This document shows positions 17,105 through 24,102 of a stretch of DNA of 64,000 bases, one piece after another. The notes under the pieces are model-generated. The model searched no databases. It was given only the letters and a program-made list of their open reading frames with translations, and was not told the DNA's origin. The position numbers were made by a program, and so were the translations under genes. The stretch comes from CANKJK01 sp040081715 (GTDB lineage: Bacteria > Acidobacteriota > Vicinamibacteria > Vicinamibacterales > UBA2999), in assembly GCA_040081715.1 (NCBI GenBank), contig JBEBFY010000006.1, positions 124,001 to 188,000 on the forward strand, read 5' to 3'. The stretch's first letter is position 1. Each line of letters opens with the position of its first letter.

Positions 17105-18528
17105 CAGAGTAGCTTCGCGGCCATCTCGGCCACCTTGGACCGCATCACCTCGTGCATGGTCAGGTGCGCGAAGCACGGCTCGCCCTTGAAGCGTTCGACC
17201 ACCTGCACCAGGCCGCTCGAAAGGGAGTTGATTTCCTCGCGGTCGATCTGGTCGGGGTCTCCGGTGAGGATCACGCGCGAGCCTTCGCCCGCGCGCGTCA
17301 GGACCAGCTTCATGTCCTCCTGCGTCAGGTTCTGCCCGTCGTCCACGATGATGGCCGTGTCGTGGATCGACCGGCCGCGCAGGTAGTTGATCGGCGCGAT
17401 CTCGAGCGTCTTCGACTCGAGGAGGCTTTCTGCCGTGGGGTGTGCCGGATCCCGCCGCTCACCTTGATGGTCAGCCACCTGGTTGGTGAACCGCGCGCCC
17501 CCGTGCATCCGCCGCATGATGAAGTCGAGGTTGTCGATGATGGGCTTGGCCCAGGGCGCCATCTTGTCGTTGATGGCACCCGGCAGGAAGCCCAGCTCCT
17601 TGCCGGCTTCGGCGTTGAGACGATAGACCTCGATGCGGGAGACCTTTCCGGCCCGGAGCAGTTCGTAGGCCGACAGGAGCGCGATGAGCGTCTTCCCGGT
17701 GCCGGCGATGCCGACGAGGCTCGTGACGAGCGTCTGGTCGTCGAGGATCATCTCGCGCGCACACGCCTGCTCGGGGTTGCAGGGGCCGAAGCGCTCGCTC
17801 GGCTTCGTGCTGACGCGCCTGAGATACCCGGGTGTGTCGTGGTTCTTGTAGATGCCCCAGGCGCTCTTGCCCGAGCCTTCCACGCGCAGCTCGCAGCACT
17901 GGTTGGCGCGGAACGCCTTGACGTCGGTAAAGGCATCGAGGGCCTCAATCGGCAGGCGCTGTTCGTGGTGCAGCGTCGAGAGGAGTCCGGCCTCGCTGTC
18001 GGGCAACTCCACCCGTAGGCGGCCGGAGTAGAACTTTTCGAGCGAGGGCACCGGCCGGTCACTGTAGTAGTCCTCGGCAGTGACGTTGCGTGCGCGTGCC
18101 TTGCAGCGCATGGCCGCATCGCGCGTGACCAGGATGACCGACTCGTCGGGGTGCGCCTGCTGGTAGTGGTCGGCGTAGAGCACAATCGGGTCGTCTGCGT
18201 AGTCCGCCTTGAAGCCGGGCCACGCCCGGTCCAGGTCGAGGGTGCCGTTGTGGAACTTCAGCAGGCCGCCGTTGATCGGGATGCCCGAGGCCAGTTCGTC
18301 GCGCGATGCGTGCGACTGGAGGCCGTCGAGAAAGCGCACCGCACTCCGCGCCGTGTAGCCGACGCCGTTGGCGGACGTGCGCTTGCGATCCAGTTCCTGC
18401 AGCACAGGAAACGGAATCAGCACCGTATTGTTGGTGGTGAGGTTCTGGAGCGCGTCCGGAGCGGACACGAGAATGCTGGTGTCGACGACGTAGGTCTTGC
18501 GGTCAGTGCCTGTGTCCGAGCCTGTCAT
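17104..18528 (-). CDS. PIN domain-PhoH family ATPase
   Basis: A 474-residue protein of the YlaK/PhoH2 type: an N-terminal PIN ribonuclease-like domain (TYVVDTSILVSAP) joined to a PhoH P-loop ATPase. Walker A is GIAGTGKTLIAL. The Walker B region reads IIVDDGQNLT, followed by ILTGDPDQID, the usual PhoH landmark. PhoH2 proteins studied elsewhere are RNA-unwinding ribonucleases; this one is probably similar. I chose ATG 18528 because AGGAGG stands just upstream and the PIN domain starts at once; a start at 18702 would add 58 Arg-rich residues with no domain. The 226 bases before it hold no recognisable gene and end at the divergent porin promoter. Confidence 0.9.
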   Translation of the reverse strand: MTGSDTGTDRKTYVVDTSILVSAPDALQNLTTNNTVLIPFPVLQELDRKRTSANGVGYTARSAVRFLDGLQSHASRDELASGIPINGGLLKFHNGTLDLDRAWPGFKADYADDPIVLYADHYQQAHPDESVILVTRDAAMRCKARARNVTAEDYYSDRPVPSLEKFYSGRLRVELPDSEAGLLSTLHHEQRLPIEALDAFTDVKAFRANQCCELRVEGSGKSAWGIYKNHDTPGYLRRVSTKPSERFGPCNPEQACAREMILDDQTLVTSLVGIAGTGKTLIALLSAYELLRAGKVSRIEVYRLNAEAGKELGFLPGAINDKMAPWAKPIIDNLDFIMRRMHGGARFTNQVADHQGERRDPAHPTAESLLESKTLEIAPINYLRGRSIHDTAIIVDDGQNLTQEDMKLVLTRAGEGSRVILTGDPDQIDREEINSLSSGLVQVVERFKGEPCFAHLTMHEVMRSKVAEMAAKLL

Positions 18529-18722
18529 CCGGTCCTCCTGAATCCGGACCAGACGAGACCGTGCGATACCGTCCCCGACCCTCGGGGCGTACCGAGACCT
18601 GACTGGACCGGTTCTGGACCTGGAGACTTCCGCGCTGGGAAGCGTTCGCCACCGGGGCCGTAACTGCGCCCAGCATAGCGCCCAACGATCCTTACGGCGC
18701 AACCATTTTCTGGCCTGAATCC

Positions 18723-18751
18723 TTGACTTCCTCAGGCGGGATGTGTCTGAT
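18723..18751 (+). promoter_or_regulatory. candidate sigma-70 promoter for porin operon
   Basis: A -35 TTGACT (five of six consensus bases) lies 17 bases before a -10-like TCTGAT (four of six). Transcription would begin close to 18758, almost at the proposed ATG of the porin, so either the mRNA is nearly leaderless or translation starts further in, for example at TTG 18791. Confidence 0.4.
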
Positions 18752-18754
18752 TGA

Positions 18755-19942
18755 ATGGTTTTGAATACTCAAAGAACATACTTTGATTCATTGGCGTTCT
18801 GTTTACGCCTAGTCGTCGTGGTGGCCCTGCTCACCACCGGCCCAGCCGCGTTCGGACAGGATTCCACCGCGCTATCCACCCCTCCACCCGCCCCTGCGCC
18901 GCCTGCCACCGGCCTCTCGGGGTACATGGACTTTCACTACAACAAGACCCGCGACGAGGACGGGCAGCTCGACTTCCATCGCTTCGTGCTGCTGGTCACC
19001 CACCAGTTCTCGGACAGGATCCGTTTCGTCAGCGAGCTCGAACTTGAGCACGCCCTCGTGGAGGGTCTTGAGGAAGCGGGTGAACTGGAACTGGAGCAGG
19101 CCTATGTGGACTTCCTGCTCTCACGCGGCTTCAATGTGCGCGCCGGGATGCTGCTCATGCCTGTCGGCATCATCAACGAGCGCCACGAACCGCCCATGTA
19201 CTACGGGGTCGAACGCCCGCTTGTGGACACCTTCATCGTCCCCAGCACCTGGTTCGAAGTGGGCGCGGGCGTGCACGGCGAGGTCGGACGCGGCTGGCGG
19301 TATCGCGCCTACGTCACCTCTCCGCTGAACGCGGCGAAGTTCACCGCCGAGGAGGGCATCCGGAATGGCCGGCAGCGGGGAAGCCGCACGAACGCCGGCC
19401 GGATGGCGGCCACGGGCCGGCTCGAGTTCGTGGGGATCCGGGGCTTCACGGCCGGTGCCAGTTTCTGGACAGGCTCCTCGGGGTTCGAGTTCCGTCCGCG
19501 CTTCGACGTGCCGGTACGGCTGCTGGAAGCGGATGTGCGGTACGGGCGGAATCGCTTCGAGGGGCGCGCCCAGCTTGCGCAGACGAGCATCGTGGGCGCT
19601 GGCACGATCAACGATGCGGTGGCGCGCACAACCGGCGTCAACCCGAACATCGCGAGTGCCCTGCGTGGTGCGTACGCCGAGGCCTCGTACCGCGTCGTCT
19701 CCGGCGCCACCTACGGCGATGTGGGCGCCTTCGTCCGCTACGAGAACGTCGACACCCAGTTCCGCATGCCGGCCGGCTACGTCCCGCTCAAGGCCTTCGA
19801 TCGCGACGCCTGGGTGGTGGGCGGCACCTACTGGCCCGACCCTGACATCGCGATCAAGGTCGACTACGTGCATCAACGAAACCAGAGCGCGACGATCCGT
19901 GCGTCCCGTTCCTTCAATGTCGGACTTGGATGGTGGTTCTGA
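18755..19942 (+). CDS. outer-membrane porin, phosphate-selective-porin-like
   Basis: Exported 395-residue beta-barrel protein. A hydrophobic signal peptide (FCLRLVVVVALL, cleavage near FGQD) is followed by a Pro-rich linker and then alternating amphipathic strands such as GYMDFHYNK, FRFVSELELEH-like strands and a C-terminal NVGLGWWF ending in Phe, the usual barrel terminus. The GMLLMPVGIINERHEPP region is typical of the porin O/P-like family. Its TGA overlaps the ATG of the cupredoxin gene, forming an operon with two redox proteins. The start is uncertain because a candidate promoter and an inverted repeat overlap the first codons. The solute carried is unknown. Confidence 0.82.
   Translation: MVLNTQRTYFDSLAFCLRLVVVVALLTTGPAAFGQDSTALSTPPPAPAPPATGLSGYMDFHYNKTRDEDGQLDFHRFVLLVTHQFSDRIRFVSELELEHALVEGLEEAGELELEQAYVDFLLSRGFNVRAGMLLMPVGIINERHEPPMYYGVERPLVDTFIVPSTWFEVGAGVHGEVGRGWRYRAYVTSPLNAAKFTAEEGIRNGRQRGSRTNAGRMAATGRLEFVGIRGFTAGASFWTGSSGFEFRPRFDVPVRLLEADVRYGRNRFEGRAQLAQTSIVGAGTINDAVARTTGVNPNIASALRGAYAEASYRVVSGATYGDVGAFVRYENVDTQFRMPAGYVPLKAFDRDAWVVGGTYWPDPDIAIKVDYVHQRNQSATIRASRSFNVGLGWWF
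18762..18790. repeat. inverted repeat over porin start
   Basis: TCAAAG (18769-18774) and CTTTGA (18781-18786) form a perfect inverted repeat with a 6-base spacer. It is extended outside by TGAA (18762-18765) and TTCA (18787-18790). It lies at the expected transcription start of the porin operon and could be an operator. Confidence 0.45.
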
Positions 19943-20328
19943 TGACGCGTGCGCTCCTTCTTCTCTGTGCGGTCGCGGTTGTGGCAGCCACGGCGCGGCC
20001 TGGATCCGCTCCTCAGGCGCCCGCGGGGCCCGAGCAGACCATCGACATCCTCGCCGAGCGGTTCAGCTTCAGCCCGTCCGAAGTGAAGACCACCGTGGGC
20101 ACGAAGCTGACGATCCGGTTGACGAGCGATGACACGTCGCATGGATTCCGCATCATCGGCAGCGGCGTCAATGTGGAGATTCCCAAGCGCAGCCGTGGCG
20201 TGATGACGGTCTCGTTCACGCCGGAGAAGGCCGGCAAGTACACCTTCGAGTGCTCGAAGCTGTGTGGCGCCGGGCACGGCTTCATGCGGGGCACGATCAT
20301 CGCGGAAGACGCGCAGGGCGGGCAGTGA
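19942..20328 (+). CDS. exported CuA-type cupredoxin domain protein
   Basis: A 128-residue secreted single-domain cupredoxin resembling the soluble domain of cytochrome c oxidase subunit II. After a signal peptide (ALLLLCAVAVVAATARP) it carries an upstream His (DDTSHGFRI) and the binuclear-copper motif CSKLCGAGHGFM, that is Cys-x3-Cys-x3-His-x2-Met. The usual Glu between the two cysteines is Lys here; in CuA that residue contributes its backbone carbonyl, so copper binding should be kept. There is no transmembrane helix pair, so it is not an oxidase subunit. ATG 19942 overlaps the porin stop, and the stop overlaps the next GTG start. It probably carries electrons in the periplasm to or from the di-haem protein downstream. 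Confidence 0.85.
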   Translation: MTRALLLLCAVAVVAATARPGSAPQAPAGPEQTIDILAERFSFSPSEVKTTVGTKLTIRLTSDDTSHGFRIIGSGVNVEIPKRSRGVMTVSFTPEKAGKYTFECSKLCGAGHGFMRGTIIAEDAQGGQ

Positions 20329-21527
20329 GTCGCAGCCGTGTCGCGCGTGTGGCCGGGAACATCGCGCTCGCGGTGGTGGCGCTGGCCTGGGTGTCGGCCC
20401 TGATGTCCGCACAGGCGCGGGTGACACAGCCCGGCGATCCGTTGCCCGGGGTGAAGCCGCGCGAGTTCGAGGAATTCAGGCTGGGGCTCGACGACTTCCT
20501 TGAGGTTGAAACGGCGGAGGAGGGACTCGGGCCGGCATTCAACGGTGCGAGTTGCGCCGTCTGTCACAACGTGCCCGCGGTCGGGGGCGTGAGCCCCGTG
20601 GCCGAGGTCCGGGCAGCGAGGCGCACCGCTGAGGGTGCTTTCGAGGCGGTCGCCCCTGATGGCGAAACCCTCTTCCATCTGTTCTCGGTGCCCGGGCACG
20701 CGTGCCAACCCGTCATCCCCGTCGAGGCGAACGTCATCAGTCGCCGCGTGCCGATTCCCCTGTTCGGGGCCGGGCTCGTGGAAGCGATTGACGACGACAC
20801 GCTGGTCGCCCTCGGCGACGAGCAGGCCCGCGGGCGTGACGGCATCAGTGGCCGCCCCGCCTTCATCACGGACCGCGCCACGGGTGATCGTCGAGTGGGA
20901 CGCTTCGGGTGGAAGGCGCAGCACGCGACCCTTCTGGCATTCGGCGCGGATGCCTACCGCAACGAAATGGGCATCACCAACGATCTGTTCCCGACCGAGA
21001 TTGCGGTAGGCATCGACGACGCCCGGATGCGGCTGTGCGACCCGATTCCCGACCCGGAGGACGTGGCCGATCCGCGGACGCGCCGGCGTGGCATCGACAA
21101 CTTCGAGAGCTTCATGAAGTTCCTGGCGCCGGTGGGGCGCGGGACCATCGATGCGGTGGCGAGTCAGGGGGAGGCTGTGTTCGACGAGATCGGCTGCGCC
21201 ACCTGTCACGTGCCGGTTCTGTCCACGGGCGCGAATGCCAATCCGCTGCTGCACCGTCAGCCGGTGGCCCTGTTCTCGGACCTCCTGCTGCACGACATCG
21301 GGACTGGCGACGGGATCCGGCAAGGGGCGGCCGAGCCCGACGAGATCCGCACGCCCGCGCTCTGGGGCCTCCGCTTCCGGCGACCGTTGCTGCACGATGG
21401 CTCGGCAGCAACCGTGGATGATGCGGTGCGCCGGCACGCGGGCGAGGCGCTCGCCGCGCGACTGAGCCATGCGCGCCTGAGCGACGCCCAGCGGGCAGCC
21501 CTGACGCGATTCCTGCTGACGCTCTAA
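20325..21527 (+). CDS. di-haem oxidoreductase family protein (DUF1111-like)
   Basis: Exported c-type cytochrome of the di-haem oxidoredictase/DUF1111 family, 400 residues. A signal segment (NIALAVVALAWVSALMSAQA) is followed by the first haem site CAVCH at residues 77-81 in the family context GPAFNGASCAVCHNVPAVGG. A second site, CATCH, lies about residue 290. Start GTG 20325 overlaps the cupredoxin stop by four bases. Family members are related to bacterial cytochrome c peroxidases but mostly uncharacterised. Coupling to a CuA-type protein suggests an electron-transfer pair in the periplasm; substrate unknown. Confidence 0.85.
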   Translation: MSRSRVARVAGNIALAVVALAWVSALMSAQARVTQPGDPLPGVKPREFEEFRLGLDDFLEVETAEEGLGPAFNGASCAVCHNVPAVGGVSPVAEVRAARRTAEGAFEAVAPDGETLFHLFSVPGHACQPVIPVEANVISRRVPIPLFGAGLVEAIDDDTLVALGDEQARGRDGISGRPAFITDRATGDRRVGRFGWKAQHATLLAFGADAYRNEMGITNDLFPTEIAVGIDDARMRLCDPIPDPEDVADPRTRRRGIDNFESFMKFLAPVGRGTIDAVASQGEAVFDEIGCATCHVPVLSTGANANPLLHRQPVALFSDLLLHDIGTGDGIRQGAAEPDEIRTPALWGLRFRRPLLHDGSAATVDDAVRRHAGEALAARLSHARLSDAQRAALTRFLLTL

Positions 21528-21535
21528 TGTAGGCG

Positions 21536-22122
21536 TCAGACGTCGCCGAGGGTCAGTGGCCGAGGGGACGCGCCATCAATGTCGGTGAAGCCGTAGTCCC
21601 GCGCGACTGCCGCGGCGACCATGACCGTGCCCGTGTGCCGCAGGCGGTCGGGGTCGGCACCATGCCCGGGTTCAGCGACACGACAGCCACACCGTGCGGT
21701 GCAAGCTCCTTCGTCATGTCGGCCGTCAGCTTGTCCGTGGCTGCCTTCGACACGCCGTAGGCCACATTGCCGATGTACTTCTGCGCCGCCCAGAACGAGA
21801 TGTTCACAATGAGCCCGCGCTTGCGGGCGACCATCCCCGGCGCCGCCAGCTGGCTGGCCCGATAGTGCGCACGGACGCCCGCGCCGAACATCGTGTCCGC
21901 GCCAGCGTCCTTGCGGATGCCGGCAAACGCCGCATCCACCTGGGCGTCGTCCCGATGGTCGCAGCGCATCCCCGTGATCCGCTCGCCAAGAGACTCGCCG
22001 TCAGGCGCTGAACGGCCCGTCACAAACACGCGAGCGCCCTGGCGGGCGAGTTCACTCGCGACCCCTCGGCCCACGCCTCGAGTGGCACCCGTCACAACCG
22101 CGACCGTGGCGGCTCCTGCCAT
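21536..22122 (-). pseudogene. decayed SDR family oxidoreductase
   Basis: Remnant of a short-chain dehydrogenase. The start is good (VVTGATRGVGRG), and the catalytic region (YGVSKAATDKL) is present. Against the intact SDR at 11703-12524, a segment after VFVTGRS is shortened, and the stretch between RKDAG and ADTMFGAG lacks ~30 residues including the NNxx motif. After SLNPGMV the frame breaks: translation continues in a wrong frame to a stop at 21553, while the true C-terminus (HTGTVMVAAAVARDYGFTD to a TGA at 21536) is legible in another frame. So there are at least two internal losses plus a net frameshift. It follows the leftward porin of the Nap cluster by 19 bases. Sequencing error could explain the frameshift but not the missing segments. 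Confidence 0.75.
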
Positions 22123-22141
22123 TGACCGCCTCGGCGTCAGT

Positions 22142-23611
22142 TCAGCCGCCGATCCGCAGAGCGGTCTCGCCGTAGACGAACCAGAGACGGTGGCCGAAGA
22201 ACGTTCCGGTCACCACCGGTCCTCCGGAGAGTGCGCCGGCGAACCCGTTGACAGACCAGTGTCGCGTGACGGTCCAGGCCGCCGAGGCCTCTACGGACGT
22301 GCCGAACGTGGTGGACCCGTTCGACGGGCGGGTGACGTAGCCGAAGTTGCTGCCCTGTGAGAGCGTGGCACCGCTGCCGGCGTACCATCGGTCGGTCGCT
22401 GACGCGAGCCACAGCCGGTGGAGATCCAGGCGCAGGCTGACCGCCGCTGTTGGAAAGGCGAGCGCCTGCACAAAGAGATCGTCGAGATTCATCGTGCTGT
22501 ACACGGCTGTCTGCGAGAACCGGCGCACCGTCGGCAGCATCGGGAAGAACGTTTCGTGTCTGGTGTCCGCACCGTCCGCGTCGCCGCTCGCGTGCGAGAG
22601 ACCGGCGCGGAGCCAGGGCGACCAGCGTCCGCGTGGCCACTGGTATCCGGCTTCGACCGCTGCCGAGACGGCGGAGTGGTCGTCGCCGTACCAGCGTCCC
22701 CGCTGAACGGCGAGCCAGCCCAGGAGGTCGAGCTGTCCGCCCCCGGCCGGGTACGCGCCGATGGCGGTTCCGCCGACCGTTGTGATGCCAACGTCCGCGG
22801 CCAGGGCCGTGCGGCCGGAGTTGTCCGGTCGCCCCGAGACCAAGCGCTCGTCGGCGTACCGCCAGATGAAGGCCTGCAGATCCGTGTGTGGCCGTGAGGC
22901 GGACGGCAGCAGGCCGAAGGTCGCACCGGCCACGACCACGTTCGTCATCGTCTTGCCGGCCTCGCGGGCGAAGCCCCCCTGCGTTGGCATGAACACGATG
23001 CCGGTGAGCCGCGCCGCGTCGCGCGACCAGTCCGCCCGCACGCCGTCATAGCCGCGTTGATAGATCGACCATTCGAATTCGCCGATGAGGCGCGCATCCA
23101 TTCGCTGGCGCTTCACGGCCTCGATCGCCGGCTCACGCGTGACGCTCTCGTTCCCTGAGGCGTAGCCCTGACGGCCCACCTGCAGGTCGAGGCCCGGGAG
23201 AATTCGCTTCAGCCGAAGGTTCGCGTAGCGGAGGTAAAGCTGCTGCGGGTGTCTGCGGCGGCCGCCCTGGTCGAAGTACAGCGCGCCGGTACCGAGCGCG
23301 CCTGGGCCGCTGGCCAAAGGCGGCAGTCCGGCAAGGCCGACATGCTGAACGGCCAGGCGGAACTCGATCCGCGGCATCGCACGTCGGACCTGCAGCAGCA
23401 GCCGATTGGCCGCGAAGTGGTAATCCGGATTGCCTCCACCCGGATGCGGCTCGAAAAAGCGCCACGACTCGACGCGGAACGTGTCCTGTGCCAGGAAGGT
23501 CCAGGCCGAAGAAGGTGCGGGCGCCGGAGAGCCCGGCTGCGGACCCGCCGTGGCCGAACTGGCGATGGCCGCGATGAGCAACGAGAGCCGGGCGCCCCCT
23601 CGGATCCCCAT
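22142..23611 (-). CDS. alginate-export-family outer-membrane porin
   Basis: Exported beta-barrel protein of 489 residues, resembling the alginate-export/AlgE-like porin family. The signal peptide is LSLLIAAIASSATAGP. The mature start has the family-like LAQDTFRVESWRFFEP and then LRYANLRLKRILPGLDLQVGRQGYASG, typical of the 'VGRQ' strand. The C-terminus shows barrel strands but ends in LRIGG, not an aromatic residue. ATG 23611 lies 5 bases after the napB stop. Position at the end of the Nap operon suggests co-expression, perhaps as a nitrate or nitrite pore; that is inference. The next downstream sequence is the decayed SDR. Confidence 0.75.
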   Translation of the reverse strand: MGIRGGARLSLLIAAIASSATAGPQPGSPAPAPSSAWTFLAQDTFRVESWRFFEPHPGGGNPDYHFAANRLLLQVRRAMPRIEFRLAVQHVGLAGLPPLASGPGALGTGALYFDQGGRRRHPQQLYLRYANLRLKRILPGLDLQVGRQGYASGNESVTREPAIEAVKRQRMDARLIGEFEWSIYQRGYDGVRADWSRDAARLTGIVFMPTQGGFAREAGKTMTNVVVAGATFGLLPSASRPHTDLQAFIWRYADERLVSGRPDNSGRTALAADVGITTVGGTAIGAYPAGGGQLDLLGWLAVQRGRWYGDDHSAVSAAVEAGYQWPRGRWSPWLRAGLSHASGDADGADTRHETFFPMLPTVRRFSQTAVYSTMNLDDLFVQALAFPTAAVSLRLDLHRLWLASATDRWYAGSGATLSQGSNFGYVTRPSNGSTTFGTSVEASAAWTVTRHWSVNGFAGALSGGPVVTGTFFGHRLWFVYGETALRIGG

Positions 23612-23616
23612 CCCCT

Positions 23617-24102
23617 TCAGTGGGCGGTGCCGTTGCCGACCAGGAGCGGGGCATGGGTCTGGGGCACATGGCACGACGTGCACAGCCAGCGTGCGCCAGC
23701 GACTTCCTTCCGGCTCACGGTCGGCGCGCCGCGACCGTCGACGAAGTGGCTCGGGGGTGCCGGTGGCGGGTCATCCTGCGGTGAACCTGGCGTTCCGTGG
23801 CACTGCACGCAGGCGTTCGATTCCAGCGTGATCGGCAGGAGTCCCTCAATGGAGTGCGGAATCATCGGTGGCGCGCCGGTGAATGCCCGTGGCAGGCGCG
23901 CGTTCTCACCGGCATCCTTCCCCGCGTACGCGTACGCGGCGCCGATCGGAGCGCCGGCGAGCGGCACCCTGCTCAGGCTGAGCTGGAGGTCCTGAATCTC
24001 GCCCGCACCGGTGTGGCTATCCGGCCCGGCCCACCCGCAGCCGCTCATGGCGATGCCCAGCGCCACCAGCACGAGCGCGAGCGGGATTCGGTTACGCCAC
24101 AC
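23617..24102 (-). CDS. napB: periplasmic nitrate reductase di-haem subunit, lipoprotein form
   Basis: Small di-haem cytochrome passing electrons to NapA; 161 residues from GTG 24102. Two haem-c motifs are visible: CVQCH in the middle and CTSCH near the C-terminus, with the family's PHSIEGLLPIT and CVQCHGTP context. The start overlaps the napA stop by 11 bases. The N-terminus is a lipoprotein signal (PLALVLVALGIAMSGC, Cys22), so this NapB is probably membrane-anchored, whereas the classical one is soluble. That may matter because no NapC, NapG or NapH quinol-linked partner is encoded in the window. Confidence 0.88.
   Translation of the reverse strand: MWRNRIPLALVLVALGIAMSGCGWAGPDSHTGAGEIQDLQLSLSRVPLAGAPIGAAYAYAGKDAGENARLPRAFTGAPPMIPHSIEGLLPITLESNACVQCHGTPGSPQDDPPPAPPSHFVDGRGAPTVSRKEVAGARWLCTSCHVPQTHAPLLVGNGTAH

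Noticed and set aside
18529..18702. N-terminal extension of the PhoH protein
   Set aside because: Arg-rich and domainless; AGGAGG stands directly before ATG 18528 and the PIN domain begins there.
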